Of a stretch of DNA of 64,000 nucleotides, positions 34,955-44,103 are shown in pieces. The notes under the pieces are model-generated. The model was not told the DNA's origin. It saw only the letters and a program-made list of their open reading frames with translations, and did not search any database. The stretch spans positions 11,003 through 75,002 of the forward strand of contig PLLA01000080.1 in the NCBI GenBank assembly GCA_003140835.1. Direction: 5' to 3'. Source of the stretch: Candidatus Tumulicola scandinaviensis. Lineage in GTDB: Bacteria; Vulcanimicrobiota; Vulcanimicrobiia; Vulcanimicrobiales; Vulcanimicrobiaceae. Both the position numbers and the translations under genes were made by a program. Positions within the stretch are counted from its first letter, which is position 1, and each line of letters starts with the position of its first letter.

Positions 34955-36158
34955 ACTGATTCGCCCAGATGCCTTTGAGCGTCGAAAACGCCGGACGCGG
35001 CGTGAAGACGTTCGGATTCCCGGCCGAAATGATGTTGAGCCCAAACCACGCTTCGTCGTCAAATCCGCCGACGAACTTTGGATCGGGCGCCTTCGGATTG
35101 GTCAACTGTATGCAGTTGTCGCCAGCTTTCCACCACTCGTCGTTGAACTCGAAGTAGAAGCCGCCCGAAGCCGGACCGTTGTTCAACGTAGAGTGCTGGT
35201 ACAGCTGCTTCGCCAGTCCGCCGATGTAGGTCGTCACTTGATTCACGCGGCCCGGCGGAAATTCTATGGCCTTATCCGGATTACCGTTGGGGTGATACCC
35301 GACCGGCGTTCCGTATTCGCTAACGAGGAACGGCTTTTTCGAGGCCGCCTCATACTGCGACCAAAGCTTACCGAAGTCGGAACCGCGGTAGGCGTTAATT
35401 CCCCAAACGTCGACCGGGAACTTGTTTTGCTCTCCCGCAATGACGGTTTTCATTCCGTCATCAACCATCGTCGTCGTCGTGAATTTGTCGGGCTGACCCG
35501 CCAGTCTGAAGCCGTCTTTTGCCGCTCGGGAGAGCGCGCTCATACCTTTCCAAAAAGTCGGATTGTCGATGAAGTTTTCGGCATTGACTTCCGATCCGAT
35601 CGAAATCCCGATGACCGCCGGGTATCCGCCGTTGACTTGGGCCAGCTTGCGATACTGATTGCTCAGATCGTCGACGGCGCCCTGATTCAGCATGGCGTCG
35701 GGGGGGAAGAAAATCGATAGGATCACGTAGACGGGCTGCTTACCATTATTATACGCAGCGTTGAGAAAGTCGCCGATGGGATCGGCGTTCGGGTTGGCGT
35801 TGTACACCTTGACCGCATTGATATTGAACGCGCGAAACGTTGGTAAGTCTCGCTGCCAAATAGCTCGGTTCTTGTTGCCGAGGGGGTTGTCCAACGTCGT
35901 GCTGCAAATCGGCGTCGGCCCGTAGTCGACGCCCTTCATGTACATCAACTGGGGAATTGCCGGACCGGCACCGTGCCGCGTGGCAATCTCGATGTTCCGG
36001 CCGTGGATGAAAATCTCCGGGGTCGTCTTCGTCGCGCTCGCATTCGTCTGCACGCTCTGGCCGGGGACCGCATTGAAGTTCGATCCCGCGGACGAATTGC
36101 AGGCAGTTACTGCGAGCACGACGCAAAGTGACACGCACCTTGAAAATAGGCGATTCAC
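34953..36158 (-). CDS. secreted TIM-barrel glycoside hydrolase, GH72 glucanosyltransferase-like
   Basis: 401 residues, lipobox AVTACNSS. The barrel begins PQLMYMKGVDYGPTPIC, then IWQRDLPTFRAFNINAVKVY, matching the layout of GH72 beta-1,3-glucanosyltransferases (a Gas1-like NxxRVY region). Probable acid/base Glu in GISIGSEVNAENF and nucleophile Glu in PFLVSEYGTP. It would act on extracellular beta-glucan, either host or self. GH72 is mostly fungal; relatives in bacteria are few, so GH5/GH17-like assignment remains possible. Confidence 0.7.
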   Translation of the reverse strand: MNRLFSRCVSLCVVLAVTACNSSAGSNFNAVPGQSVQTNASATKTTPEIFIHGRNIEIATRHGAGPAIPQLMYMKGVDYGPTPICSTTLDNPLGNKNRAIWQRDLPTFRAFNINAVKVYNANPNADPIGDFLNAAYNNGKQPVYVILSIFFPPDAMLNQGAVDDLSNQYRKLAQVNGGYPAVIGISIGSEVNAENFIDNPTFWKGMSALSRAAKDGFRLAGQPDKFTTTTMVDDGMKTVIAGEQNKFPVDVWGINAYRGSDFGKLWSQYEAASKKPFLVSEYGTPVGYHPNGNPDKAIEFPPGRVNQVTTYIGGLAKQLYQHSTLNNGPASGGFYFEFNDEWWKAGDNCIQLTNPKAPDPKFVGGFDDEAWFGLNIISAGNPNVFTPRPAFSTLKGIWANQ

Positions 36159-36285
36159 TCATAGCTCCTTTGCGCGAAAAGAGTAGCTCGAGGAACGCCA
36201 AATCGCTACCACGGAAGCAATCCCCCGGCTGCTGAGCATCTTCGACGGTCCGCCCCGGTAGCCTACTCATCTCCGGTAAGCGGCA

Positions 36286-36300
36286 GCTTGCTAAGCAAGC
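36286..36300. promoter_or_regulatory. near-perfect palindrome upstream of the glycosidase
   Basis: GCTTGCTAAGCAAGC has 7-bp arms with a single central base. It lies in the 163-base gap upstream of the GH72-like gene (start 36158) and after the stop of the esterase gene. It could be an operator for the glycosidase. No regulator gene is adjacent. Confidence 0.3.
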
Positions 36301-36321
36301 AAACCCAAGTGGCGCTGCGCG

Positions 36322-37347
36322 TTACGTTTTAAACGTCGGCGGGGGCACACCGAGAAGCGGGCCGGCGGACGTCAGCGACCACGGCGTGCGGACGATTCCA
36401 GCTTCCATATCGCTCCACGCTTGTTCCATAATCGGGCGCAGCGTAGAAAGACGGTGCGTGGCCTTAGGATCGGAATAGAACGTCACCGGTATCCCCGCAT
36501 TGCGCAAGAACACAGCGGTCGTGGTCGGATACTGGGTCGGGATGTTGTCGTCGAGCGATCCCGTCAGAATATAGAATGGCGTCGTCGGCAGCATCGCCGT
36601 AACCATGTACGAGCGCGAACCCAGCAAGGCGCCGGCAATCGACATCACCGCCGACCAATCGTTCGGGTGAATCGGTGCGACGAGGTAGACCGAGAACCCG
36701 CCCATCGAATAGCCGGCCAAGTAGCGCTTGCGGGGATCGATCGTAAACGCTTGTTTGGCTGCGGCGAGTGCATCGTAAACGTCGCTCTCCGAACCCTGGA
36801 AATCGTAGTAACCGCGACCGTAGGGCGCGACGATGATGGTGCCGGTTCGTTCGGCTAAATCGTCAATGAACGCTGGAGCGATGAGCGCCGTCTCCGATTG
36901 CGGATGTCCGTGGAGGAACACCACCAGCGGGGCCGCGCGGCCGGGCACGTAGGTGGTCGGCACGTATACCGCCACCGGCTGCATCGTCCCGTCTTTTGAG
37001 GCTCGGATCAGCGTCTCGCCCAGCCCGCGAATCGTTGCCATCGGCTGATACGACTGGTCCATGAGTTGATGGGCCAAGCTGAGATCGAGCTGCGTAATGC
37101 TGGTGAGGAAGTGTTGCCACATCGCGGGCGTGTAATCGTCGGGGAGCGGCGCCTTGAGCAAGTCCATGTCGTCGAACAGGCGCTGGTAGTAATCCATGGT
37201 GGTGTCGCGCCCGGTCACGCGAGCGATCTGCGGGGCCTGCGCATAGTACGCCGCGGCGGTCGCCTGCAGCGTCGCGCCGGCATCGCCCGGGCCGGCGCCC
37301 AGCAGCGCCAGCGCCGCGGCTCCGGCCGCCAACCCTCGCAGACTCAT
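36322..37347 (-). CDS. secreted alpha/beta-hydrolase (esterase, PHB-depolymerase-like fold)
   Basis: 341 residues with a short signal peptide (to about GAGPGDA). The C-terminal domain has PLVVFLHGHPQSE (oxyanion), nucleophile Ser in AGYSMGGFS, Asp in TGSLDDNIPT and His in ATHRLST, a full triad. The N-terminal 100 residues are helical and unassigned. Similar to polyhydroxybutyrate-depolymerase/feruloyl-esterase-type enzymes. With the PHA cluster nearby, polymer breakdown is possible but unproven. Confidence 0.72.
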   Translation of the reverse strand: MSLRGLAAGAAALALLGAGPGDAGATLQATAAAYYAQAPQIARVTGRDTTMDYYQRLFDDMDLLKAPLPDDYTPAMWQHFLTSITQLDLSLAHQLMDQSYQPMATIRGLGETLIRASKDGTMQPVAVYVPTTYVPGRAAPLVVFLHGHPQSETALIAPAFIDDLAERTGTIIVAPYGRGYYDFQGSESDVYDALAAAKQAFTIDPRKRYLAGYSMGGFSVYLVAPIHPNDWSAVMSIAGALLGSRSYMVTAMLPTTPFYILTGSLDDNIPTQYPTTTAVFLRNAGIPVTFYSDPKATHRLSTLRPIMEQAWSDMEAGIVRTPWSLTSAGPLLGVPPPTFKT

Positions 37348-37410
37348 AGACCTAGTATAACGCCTCTGCCGATCAGGCCGTGATGGGCGCCGGCCACGGA
37401 GCCTCGGCGG

Positions 37411-38055
37411 TCAGATGGTAAAGGCGACGATCTGGTTGTTTTCGCGGTGATTCGTCCAGAAGCGGCTTCCATCGCTTGCCAGCGCGCGCGCGGCAAACGG
37501 CACCCGCGCGAGATCTTCGCACTTTGACGCCCCGCCGTTAACGCTGACGCGCGTCAGGAAGTAGTCGTTTGAGTCCTCGTCGTCGGTATTCAGCACGTAA
37601 AAAGCGCCGTCCGCGTAACACTGTCCGCAGATGCCGCGTGGAACCTCGATAGTGCGCACCACGCTGCCGCGTTCGTCGATGCCGAGAATTCGTTTGTTAT
37701 ACCACTGGCTGACGTACAGCCGTATACCGTCGTAGCTGAGTTGCGACCCGGTATCGTCGGGACAGCCGATTGCATCCGAATCCTTGAAGCCGTGGCCGGG
37801 AACGAAGCGCCGGATGACGCGCGAGTCGTCGTCACCCTCTCCGCAGATCACGCGCAACTCGTCTCCGATCACGGTCATTCCCCAGGGCTTTCCCGGAGCG
37901 CGATCTTCTTCACTCACCGTCCAATGATGCGGATCGATCGCATAAATTCGGCTGGTCTCGATCGATCCCATCCACAGTTTTTCGCCGTCGAACGCAATCG
38001 ACTGCGGGCGCGGTGCCGGCGAAGGCAGCCGCATCGTTTCGTTCACATCCTGCAT
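37411..38055 (-). CDS. beta-propeller (SMP-30/YncE-like) protein, unknown function
   Basis: 214 residues from ATG 38055; the longer frame overlaps tsaD and is a shadow. Repeats of about 40 residues: AFDGEKLWMGSIETSRIYAI, PWGMTVIGDELRVICGEGDD, LSYDGIRLYVSQWYNKRILG and ASDGSRFWTNHRENNQIVAF. No signal peptide. The Cys-rich pair GICGQCYADG may bind metal. Divergent from tsaD. Confidence 0.65.
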   Translation of the reverse strand: MQDVNETMRLPSPAPRPQSIAFDGEKLWMGSIETSRIYAIDPHHWTVSEEDRAPGKPWGMTVIGDELRVICGEGDDDSRVIRRFVPGHGFKDSDAIGCPDDTGSQLSYDGIRLYVSQWYNKRILGIDERGSVVRTIEVPRGICGQCYADGAFYVLNTDDEDSNDYFLTRVSVNGGASKCEDLARVPFAARALASDGSRFWTNHRENNQIVAFTI

Positions 38056-38117
38056 GCTCGACGCTTTTCGCGACTCCCACCCGGTTCCTGGCGCGCCGGC
38101 AGCGAACCGCCTACTCC

Positions 38118-39134
38118 ATGGTTTTGCTGGGAATCGAGACGTCGTGCGACGATACTGCGACCGCGCTGGTCGCCGACGGTCGCGACGTGCTGGCGAGCGT
38201 CTCGACCAACCAAGACGCGTTTCACGCGAAGTACGGCGGGATCGTTCCCGAGATCGCGAGCCGGCGTCACGTCGCCCTGCTGTCGGCCGCGGTCGAGGAT
38301 GCGCTCGGCCGCGCGAACCTCGCGCTCCCACAGATTAACGGTGTCGCCGTGACCCGCGGCCCGGGTTTGATCGGCAGCTTGGTGGTCGGCGTGGCATCTG
38401 CCAAAGCGCTGGCGTTTGCGCTCGGCAAGCCGCTGTACGGCGTCAACCACCTCCACGGGCATATCTTCGCGCCGTTCCTCGACCGCAGCGACCCGCCACC
38501 CTATCCGTTTCTGGCGCTGCTCGTGTCCGGCGGCCACTCGCAGCTGGTCGCGGTAGAATCGGCGACCGGCATGCGCATCATCGGACGCACCCATGACGAT
38601 GCCGCCGGCGAGGCCTTCGACAAAACCGCCCGATTGCTCGGTTTGCCCTATCCGGGCGGACCCGAACTCGACCGCCTGGCGCAACGCGGAAATCCGCGCG
38701 CGCATGCATTTCCGCGCCACCGGCCAGCCGCGGATTCGCTCGATCTGTCCTTTTCGGGATTGAAAACGTCGGTGCGGTACTTCCTCGAATCCCCGGCCGG
38801 CCGCGACGCTAAGCACGAGGACGTCGCAGCTTCGTTCCAAGCCGCAGTCGTCGACGTGCTGATGGCACGCCTGCACGCCGCTTACAAGCGCGGGAACTAT
38901 CGTGCGGTGATCTTGTCCGGCGGGGTTGCGGCGAACTCGGCTCTGCAGACCGCGTTTCGCACCTGGAGCGATCGCAACGACGTGACCGTCTTCATTCCGC
39001 CGCCGCAGTACTGCACCGACAACGCCGCCATGGTTGCCGCCGCCGCCTACCATCAGCGCGACGTTGCGCGGGTCGACCCGCTGACGCTCTCCGCCGATCC
39101 AAACCTTCCGTTCGAATTCGCAAGCCTCGCATAA
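38118..39134 (+). CDS. tsaD: tRNA N6-threonylcarbamoyladenosine transferase
   Basis: 338 residues from ATG 38118. GIETSCDDTATALV at the start, metal-site HLHGHIFAPFL, LVSGGHSQLV, the AGEAFDKTARLLGLPYPGGP loop and SGGVAANSAL are all TsaD hallmarks. It adds threonylcarbamoyl to A37 of ANN-decoding tRNAs with TsaB and TsaE, which are not in this window. Standard length. Confidence 0.97.
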   Translation: MVLLGIETSCDDTATALVADGRDVLASVSTNQDAFHAKYGGIVPEIASRRHVALLSAAVEDALGRANLALPQINGVAVTRGPGLIGSLVVGVASAKALAFALGKPLYGVNHLHGHIFAPFLDRSDPPPYPFLALLVSGGHSQLVAVESATGMRIIGRTHDDAAGEAFDKTARLLGLPYPGGPELDRLAQRGNPRAHAFPRHRPAADSLDLSFSGLKTSVRYFLESPAGRDAKHEDVAASFQAAVVDVLMARLHAAYKRGNYRAVILSGGVAANSALQTAFRTWSDRNDVTVFIPPPQYCTDNAAMVAAAAYHQRDVARVDPLTLSADPNLPFEFASLA

Positions 39135-39181
39135 GCGGCCACGAGGGCGCCGCCCGAACCGGCCCGAATCCAGCGCCTGAA

Positions 39182-39550
39182 ATGCGACGCGTGATTGCTG
39201 CAATCGTGGCCATGACGACTCCCGCGCTGGCGGCGGCCGATCCCGTGCAAACGCCGGGATCGAACGTCACGATCGCGACCTGCCACGCGCAACTCGATCG
39301 GCCGCCGCTACGAATTGCGTACAAGAACGTGGCGCCGGCCACCGCGACCGAAGTGGATTTCGCCATCGTCGACACGACCGGCGTTATTGCGAAAGTCAGG
39401 GACATCGGCAAGTTCGATCCTGGAACGCAGATCAATCACGTCTTTGGATTACCGCCCGATACGTCGCCGTTAGGGCTGAGTTCCGCGCGCTGCGTGGTGA
39501 CGAAAGTGGTTTACGGCGACGGCACCGCCTGGACCAACCCGAACCCGTAG
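39182..39550 (+). CDS. small secreted protein, unknown function
   Basis: 122 residues with a signal peptide (MRRVIAAIVAMTTPALAAA). The mature part has two cysteines (about 34 and 103) that could pair, and a beta-rich pattern (RIAYKNVAPATATEVDFAIV). Not recognised. It lies 47 bases after tsaD on the same strand. Confidence 0.5.
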   Translation: MRRVIAAIVAMTTPALAAADPVQTPGSNVTIATCHAQLDRPPLRIAYKNVAPATATEVDFAIVDTTGVIAKVRDIGKFDPGTQINHVFGLPPDTSPLGLSSARCVVTKVVYGDGTAWTNPNP

Positions 39551-39560
39551 CTTGAGCGAT

Positions 39561-39950
39561 TCAGAGTCCGATTTGGTTGAGGTTCCAAACGAAGCGTTGC
39601 GTGTTGGGGTGGTCCCACCAGTTCGCAACGATGGCTTCGAGCTCGGGTAGCGAGCGCAAATCCGTGACGTACGTTTCGATCGCGCCGCGATTGGGCGCGG
39701 CGTCTTCGATTTCGGCGTGAAGCCGGTCGATGGTTGCATGCGCCGGGTGGCCTTGCGGGAGCGCCGCATGCAAATCCTGGTGCGGTAGCGCGGGGCGTTC
39801 GGCGAGCAGCGGGCGTAGGATTTCCGCTTGCGCGATGCGCTCCTCGTCGGCAACCATACCGGTAGCGTCCGCGTCGGTCACGCCGTCGCGAAGCTCGCCG
39901 AGCCGCTCCTCGAGGTCGGGTTTGTGAAACTCGTGACGGTTCTTGTCCAT
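39561..39950 (-). CDS. small acidic cytoplasmic protein, unknown function
   Basis: 129 residues, start supported by GGGGGGTGG just upstream. Helical and rich in Glu/Asp/His; HDQDLHAALPQGHPAH-like and LPELEAIVANWWDHPNTQRF segments are the most distinctive. No domain recognised. Convergent with the small secreted protein. Confidence 0.5.
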   Translation of the reverse strand: MDKNRHEFHKPDLEERLGELRDGVTDADATGMVADEERIAQAEILRPLLAERPALPHQDLHAALPQGHPAHATIDRLHAEIEDAAPNRGAIETYVTDLRSLPELEAIVANWWDHPNTQRFVWNLNQIGL

Positions 39951-40013
39951 TCCACCCCCCTACCAGGTCGTTCGACTCCGGCCCTTCCCTCGGGGACTGC
40001 CCAGCGAGGTGCG

Positions 40014-43000
40014 CTAGAACGCCGTCGGAGCAACCGGCGCGATGTCCGAACGCTCGCCGCCGATTTGATCGGTCCCGAGAATCGTCAGCGACGCGCCGTG
40101 CCGCAAGAACGTGCCGACGATGGTGTTGAACGCTAGGCGCGGCAAAATGCAGCGCCAGCTGCCCAGCGCGGCGATAAGATTTTGAATCGGAGCATCTTCG
40201 ATGGTGGTGCCGAGATTGTACTCGTTTTCGCTCCAATCGCGTCGCGGCGCGCCGAACGGCTGGAGTTTCTTGCGCAGGTCTTTCTCGAGCCCGGCCAGCG
40301 CGTTGTAGCGGGCGAACTCGTCCGGCGACCGTCGAATCCACTGCGTGAACGACGGCTGGTTTTCAACGTACCGTTGCAGCGCCAGCAGGGTCGCAAACAG
40401 CGCGCGGTTGGAGTCTTGCGAGCAGTTGTTGGCCGCGCCGACGAACGTGCCCCCAGTACCGTCGCCGATCCGGTATCGCGCCGTCATCGCCTCGAGTTGA
40501 AGCTGCAACGCCTCGAACGCGCTCGCGCGCCCTCCACCGTCGAGCGTAAAGTGACCGTCGAATGCTTCCAAGCGCAAAATGGCTTCACACACCGGACGCA
40601 CGCCCGCCCACCCGAACTGACGATCGCCCATGTACCGCGACCAATCCAACGAACCGGCGATCAATCCGTCGCTATTTTGCGTGTAGACCTGGTGGTAGGT
40701 GATCTCGAACCGCAGCTCGCCCGAGAGCGGATCGTCCACTACGTTTGCGACGCCGTACGCGAAGTGGCCGAAATAGATCGGCCCCGAGGCAGCTTTCTCG
40801 CGCTTCTCGCCACCAATGCCGCCGTACGTGTGAACGACCAGGCCGGCGTCGCCGGCCTTCCATCCGTCCATGCGCGCGGCAATGATGCCGCCTTTCGCTG
40901 CCAGGAGATCGCGCCAGGCCTCACGGCGCGTGTAACGATAAGCGGATCGAGCATCGGCCAACGCCGCTGCCGCGGCATCCGCCCGTAACAGCGCGCGCGG
41001 CGCCAGCGACTGCACCACGAACCGGCCGCTTTCATCGAACCCGCCGTACGCATACCAGCCCTCGGCGTTGAGCGGCGACTGCTCGATGCCGGCGGTTACC
41101 GAGTTCGCGACCCCGGCCAGATCCGGCACGATCGGCGGCATCCGCACGATTTCCTCGGCGCCGCTAAAACTGCGGGCGTCGCGATCGAAGTGTACCGCGA
41201 TGTATCCGTCGCCGACATCGGGAGCCACGCCGCGAAACGACAGCAAGCCGTAGTACGAGCCGGTAATCTGCACCGGTTCCCGCTCGACGAACAGCGTGGC
41301 CGTACCGTCGCGCGCCTCGTGCACGATCACGTTGCCCGCTAGCTTGACGACGACGTCGTCGATCGGATGCGAACCGGCCAGCGATTCGAGCGGATCGACC
41401 AATCGCCAGTGGTTCAATCGCACCGGCATGATCAACCCGCCGTACGTGCTCGCCGATTGCGCTTCGGCGCTGAAGTTGACATCGCGCACGACGGCGCGCA
41501 CGCGCTCGCGGACGGCTGGATCGTCGCTCCAGCACAAGCGGACCGTCTTGCCGGCCAGTCCGGCGTGCGCCTTCGGTGCCAGCTTCACTTCGAAAAGCAC
41601 GCCCCCAAAACGCTGCTCGCGCGGCGGCAGAATCAGTCGCCCGGCCCAATCCGCGACCGGGAGGTAGCGCCCGGTCACCGGCGCTCCATCGAGACGTACC
41701 TGCGGCGCCTCGACGTAGCGCTGATAGTTGCTCGGATGCTTTATGAGATCGTTCGGCACGACAAAGCGGTCGGTGAGGATGGTTCCGATGTAGTCGAGCG
41801 TTTGGCGCAGATTGGTGCGACCGTCGGGCAGCGTAGTGGCGGGATCGAGCATTCCACCCGGTACCTGATGTCCTACCGGGCCGAGCGATACGCACGTCAG
41901 CGATCCGAGACGTTTGGCACGGTTCCATAACGACAGCAGTGCCATCGACCAGCGCGAGGCAAACATCACCGGGCCAATGCGTTCGACCTTGTCCTTGTCG
42001 CCGACCAAATGATACAAGTGCTCGAGATTTAGAATCGGGTTGTTGCCGGTCATCACGCCGCCGAGCGAGATCACGTCGACCGGTGCGTCGAGCGCGTGTT
42101 TGAGAAACGACGCCGATCCGCACGCCATCTGCCCGCCGCCGCTATACCCGACCAGCGTCACCGGTATCCCGCTCTTCTTCTGATAGCCGTTGGCGATCAG
42201 CGAACGATAGATGACGTCGGCAATTCCGAAGTTGTACATCGGGCCGTACCGCGTATCGGCCGACACCGCGACGATGGTGACGTTGCGCAGATTGATCAGC
42301 ATCCCGAGCAACGAGTTCATATTCCGGCTGCGGCTGGCGTCGATTGCTTTCCAAAACCGCGAGAGGATCGGATCGTCTTCGAGCGGTTTGTTGAGCACGG
42401 AGTAGCACATGACGCCGCGAATCAAGCGGACGTTCGCCGGCAGCTCCGGCGAAAGGGCGTCGAGAAACGTCTCGATGTCGGGCGTATACTTGCCGCTCGA
42501 CTGGGCTATGCCGTCCAAGTACACGACGTAGCGAGCGACGCTCTTTGCGCCCGCCAAGGGTTTCGACGGGCGGCTTTCCTCGCTGGTATCGATCTTATCG
42601 CCATACCATCCCGCCCACCATCCCAAGGTTTCGAGCGGCGCCATAAACGCCGCGACGACGAGCGCGATGACTCCCAGCCATACTAGATCGAGCGGAAGCT
42701 GCAAGACTTGCGGCAGGTGGGCCTGCCAACCGAACACCGTGTCCCGGACCGGCTGCAGCGCCAGCGCGACGATGATCGCGAGCACCGCGATCCCCCCCAG
42801 CCCAACGACGCCGATCCACCATTGAGGGTGTTTGGGCGCCGTTTGCTTCGCAACGCGCGGTGCGTTCGTTCCGGGCTCGGCGGTCGTTCCACGCTCGGCG
42901 CCCGTCTCTACGCGCCCGATGGCCAGTTGCGCGTCGTCGACGATCTGCACGCCGGCAACCGCGTCTATGATGCGGGTGGCCAGCGCAACGATCGGCTTGC

Positions 43001-43535
43001 CGAAGCTGCGCTGCGCCAGCACCATCACCAGCCAGCCCAACCAGACGTAGGTCGCGGCAGCAAACACGTCGACGCGTGCGATGACCGCCACGCCGACCAC
43101 CATCGCTAAGAAGTGCCACACCCGCAACGCGCTCAGCAAGCCCGACCCGAGGTACGGGAGCGCCCCCAAAAACGCAAACAGCATCGGCGCATAACTCATC
43201 GCCAGCACCAGCGCGAGGTCGCCAAGGGCCACGTGCGGCGTTCCCGGCAGCCGGCAAACCAGCCACGTGCTCAGGACGACGAATCCGAATCCGAACGTAA
43301 ACAACACGGCGTCGACCAGCAGGCTGAACAGAAAGCGTGCGGGCTTGACGCGGTTCGCAAACAGCACGATGCTTTGGGCGACGGTTTCGCTCAAGCCGGC
43401 GGCCAAGACGACCGCCAACGCGGCCAGCGTGCTTCCCTCAACCGAAAGCGCCGCCAAGTATGCGTCGCCGCGCAGCTGCATGACGCCGCCCAGCAACTGC
43501 CATACCTCCGGAACGAGCAACTCGATTCGTACCAT
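40014..43535 (-). CDS. 1173-residue membrane protein with alpha/beta-hydrolase-like domain
   Basis: Start ATG 43535 is two bases after the GNAT stop (TAACGATG), so translation is probably coupled; a GTG frame up to 43571 is less likely. The N-terminal ~200 residues form five or six membrane helices (Yip1-like). Two more follow around 255-330. A cytoplasmic or periplasmic segment contains PVTLVGYSGGGQMACGS, a serine-hydrolase nucleophile elbow, with SRFWKAIDASRSRNMNSL before it. The C-terminal 600 residues are not recognised, apart from NNCSQDSNRALFATLLALQ and DEFARYNALAGLEKDLRK, which recall large uncharacterised cyanobacterial membrane proteins. Function unknown. Confidence 0.6.
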   Translation of the reverse strand: MVRIELLVPEVWQLLGGVMQLRGDAYLAALSVEGSTLAALAVVLAAGLSETVAQSIVLFANRVKPARFLFSLLVDAVLFTFGFGFVVLSTWLVCRLPGTPHVALGDLALVLAMSYAPMLFAFLGALPYLGSGLLSALRVWHFLAMVVGVAVIARVDVFAAATYVWLGWLVMVLAQRSFGKPIVALATRIIDAVAGVQIVDDAQLAIGRVETGAERGTTAEPGTNAPRVAKQTAPKHPQWWIGVVGLGGIAVLAIIVALALQPVRDTVFGWQAHLPQVLQLPLDLVWLGVIALVVAAFMAPLETLGWWAGWYGDKIDTSEESRPSKPLAGAKSVARYVVYLDGIAQSSGKYTPDIETFLDALSPELPANVRLIRGVMCYSVLNKPLEDDPILSRFWKAIDASRSRNMNSLLGMLINLRNVTIVAVSADTRYGPMYNFGIADVIYRSLIANGYQKKSGIPVTLVGYSGGGQMACGSASFLKHALDAPVDVISLGGVMTGNNPILNLEHLYHLVGDKDKVERIGPVMFASRWSMALLSLWNRAKRLGSLTCVSLGPVGHQVPGGMLDPATTLPDGRTNLRQTLDYIGTILTDRFVVPNDLIKHPSNYQRYVEAPQVRLDGAPVTGRYLPVADWAGRLILPPREQRFGGVLFEVKLAPKAHAGLAGKTVRLCWSDDPAVRERVRAVVRDVNFSAEAQSASTYGGLIMPVRLNHWRLVDPLESLAGSHPIDDVVVKLAGNVIVHEARDGTATLFVEREPVQITGSYYGLLSFRGVAPDVGDGYIAVHFDRDARSFSGAEEIVRMPPIVPDLAGVANSVTAGIEQSPLNAEGWYAYGGFDESGRFVVQSLAPRALLRADAAAAALADARSAYRYTRREAWRDLLAAKGGIIAARMDGWKAGDAGLVVHTYGGIGGEKREKAASGPIYFGHFAYGVANVVDDPLSGELRFEITYHQVYTQNSDGLIAGSLDWSRYMGDRQFGWAGVRPVCEAILRLEAFDGHFTLDGGGRASAFEALQLQLEAMTARYRIGDGTGGTFVGAANNCSQDSNRALFATLLALQRYVENQPSFTQWIRRSPDEFARYNALAGLEKDLRKKLQPFGAPRRDWSENEYNLGTTIEDAPIQNLIAALGSWRCILPRLAFNTIVGTFLRHGASLTILGTDQIGGERSDIAPVAPTAF

Positions 43536-43537
43536 CG

Positions 43538-44020
43538 TTATGAAAGGTTCAACTGCATGAACGTCGGGCACCGGTAGTCGACGTCGCCGTAAGGCTCACA
43601 CTCGCGAAAGCCGAGCGAAAGGTAGAGCTGGTACGCTGCCGGCAACCGTTCGCGCTCCGTATCGAGAACCAAACGCGTGACGTTGCGGTCGCGTGCGAAG
43701 TCGATCAGCGCGGCCAGCAGCCGCCGAGCCAATCCGAGATTGCGATACGCCGGCGCAACGTATAATTTCTTGACCACCGCCGTCGAATCGTCCAACATGC
43801 TCAGCGCGACGCAGCCGGCGGCCCGGTCCACGGCGGTCGCGACGAACGCCGCACCCGGCGGACCGTAGTGCGCCGACAAATCGCCGATTTCGCGTTCGAA
43901 CTCCGAGTGCTTGAGGTCGGCGGGCAAACTCTCCTCATATTCCACGACCAACTCGCGGAAGCGGCGAAAGTCTGCCTCGTCCTTCGCGATGCCGACGCTG
44001 GTTACCATAGCGGCGTCCAT
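43538..44020 (-). CDS. GNAT-family N-acetyltransferase
   Basis: 160 residues. The acetyl-CoA motif is VKKLYVAPAYRNLGLARRLL (about 84-103), followed by LVLDTERERLPAAYQLYLSL and GFRECEPYGD, the standard GNAT C-terminal pattern. Substrate unknown. Translationally linked to the large membrane protein that follows. Confidence 0.88.
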   Translation of the reverse strand: MDAAMVTSVGIAKDEADFRRFRELVVEYEESLPADLKHSEFEREIGDLSAHYGPPGAAFVATAVDRAAGCVALSMLDDSTAVVKKLYVAPAYRNLGLARRLLAALIDFARDRNVTRLVLDTERERLPAAYQLYLSLGFRECEPYGDVDYRCPTFMQLNLS

Positions 44021-44103
44021 TCAACGGACCCGCATGGGGTGTCATCCTCAGGGACGGTGCCGCGTTTACCGGAAGCCGGCCAGGGCGCGTGGAGTCCCCG
44101 GAA

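Noticed and set aside
33869-34978. 369-codon + frame inside the transporter gene
   Set aside because: Out-of-frame Arg-rich shadow of the MFS gene.
36159-36321. Possible riboswitch in the leader of the glycosidase
   Set aside because: GC-rich stems are present but no recognised aptamer consensus (for example the cyclic-di-GMP type) could be matched.
38043-39203. 386-codon frame on - opposite tsaD
   Set aside because: Shadow of tsaD; composition typical of antisense frames.
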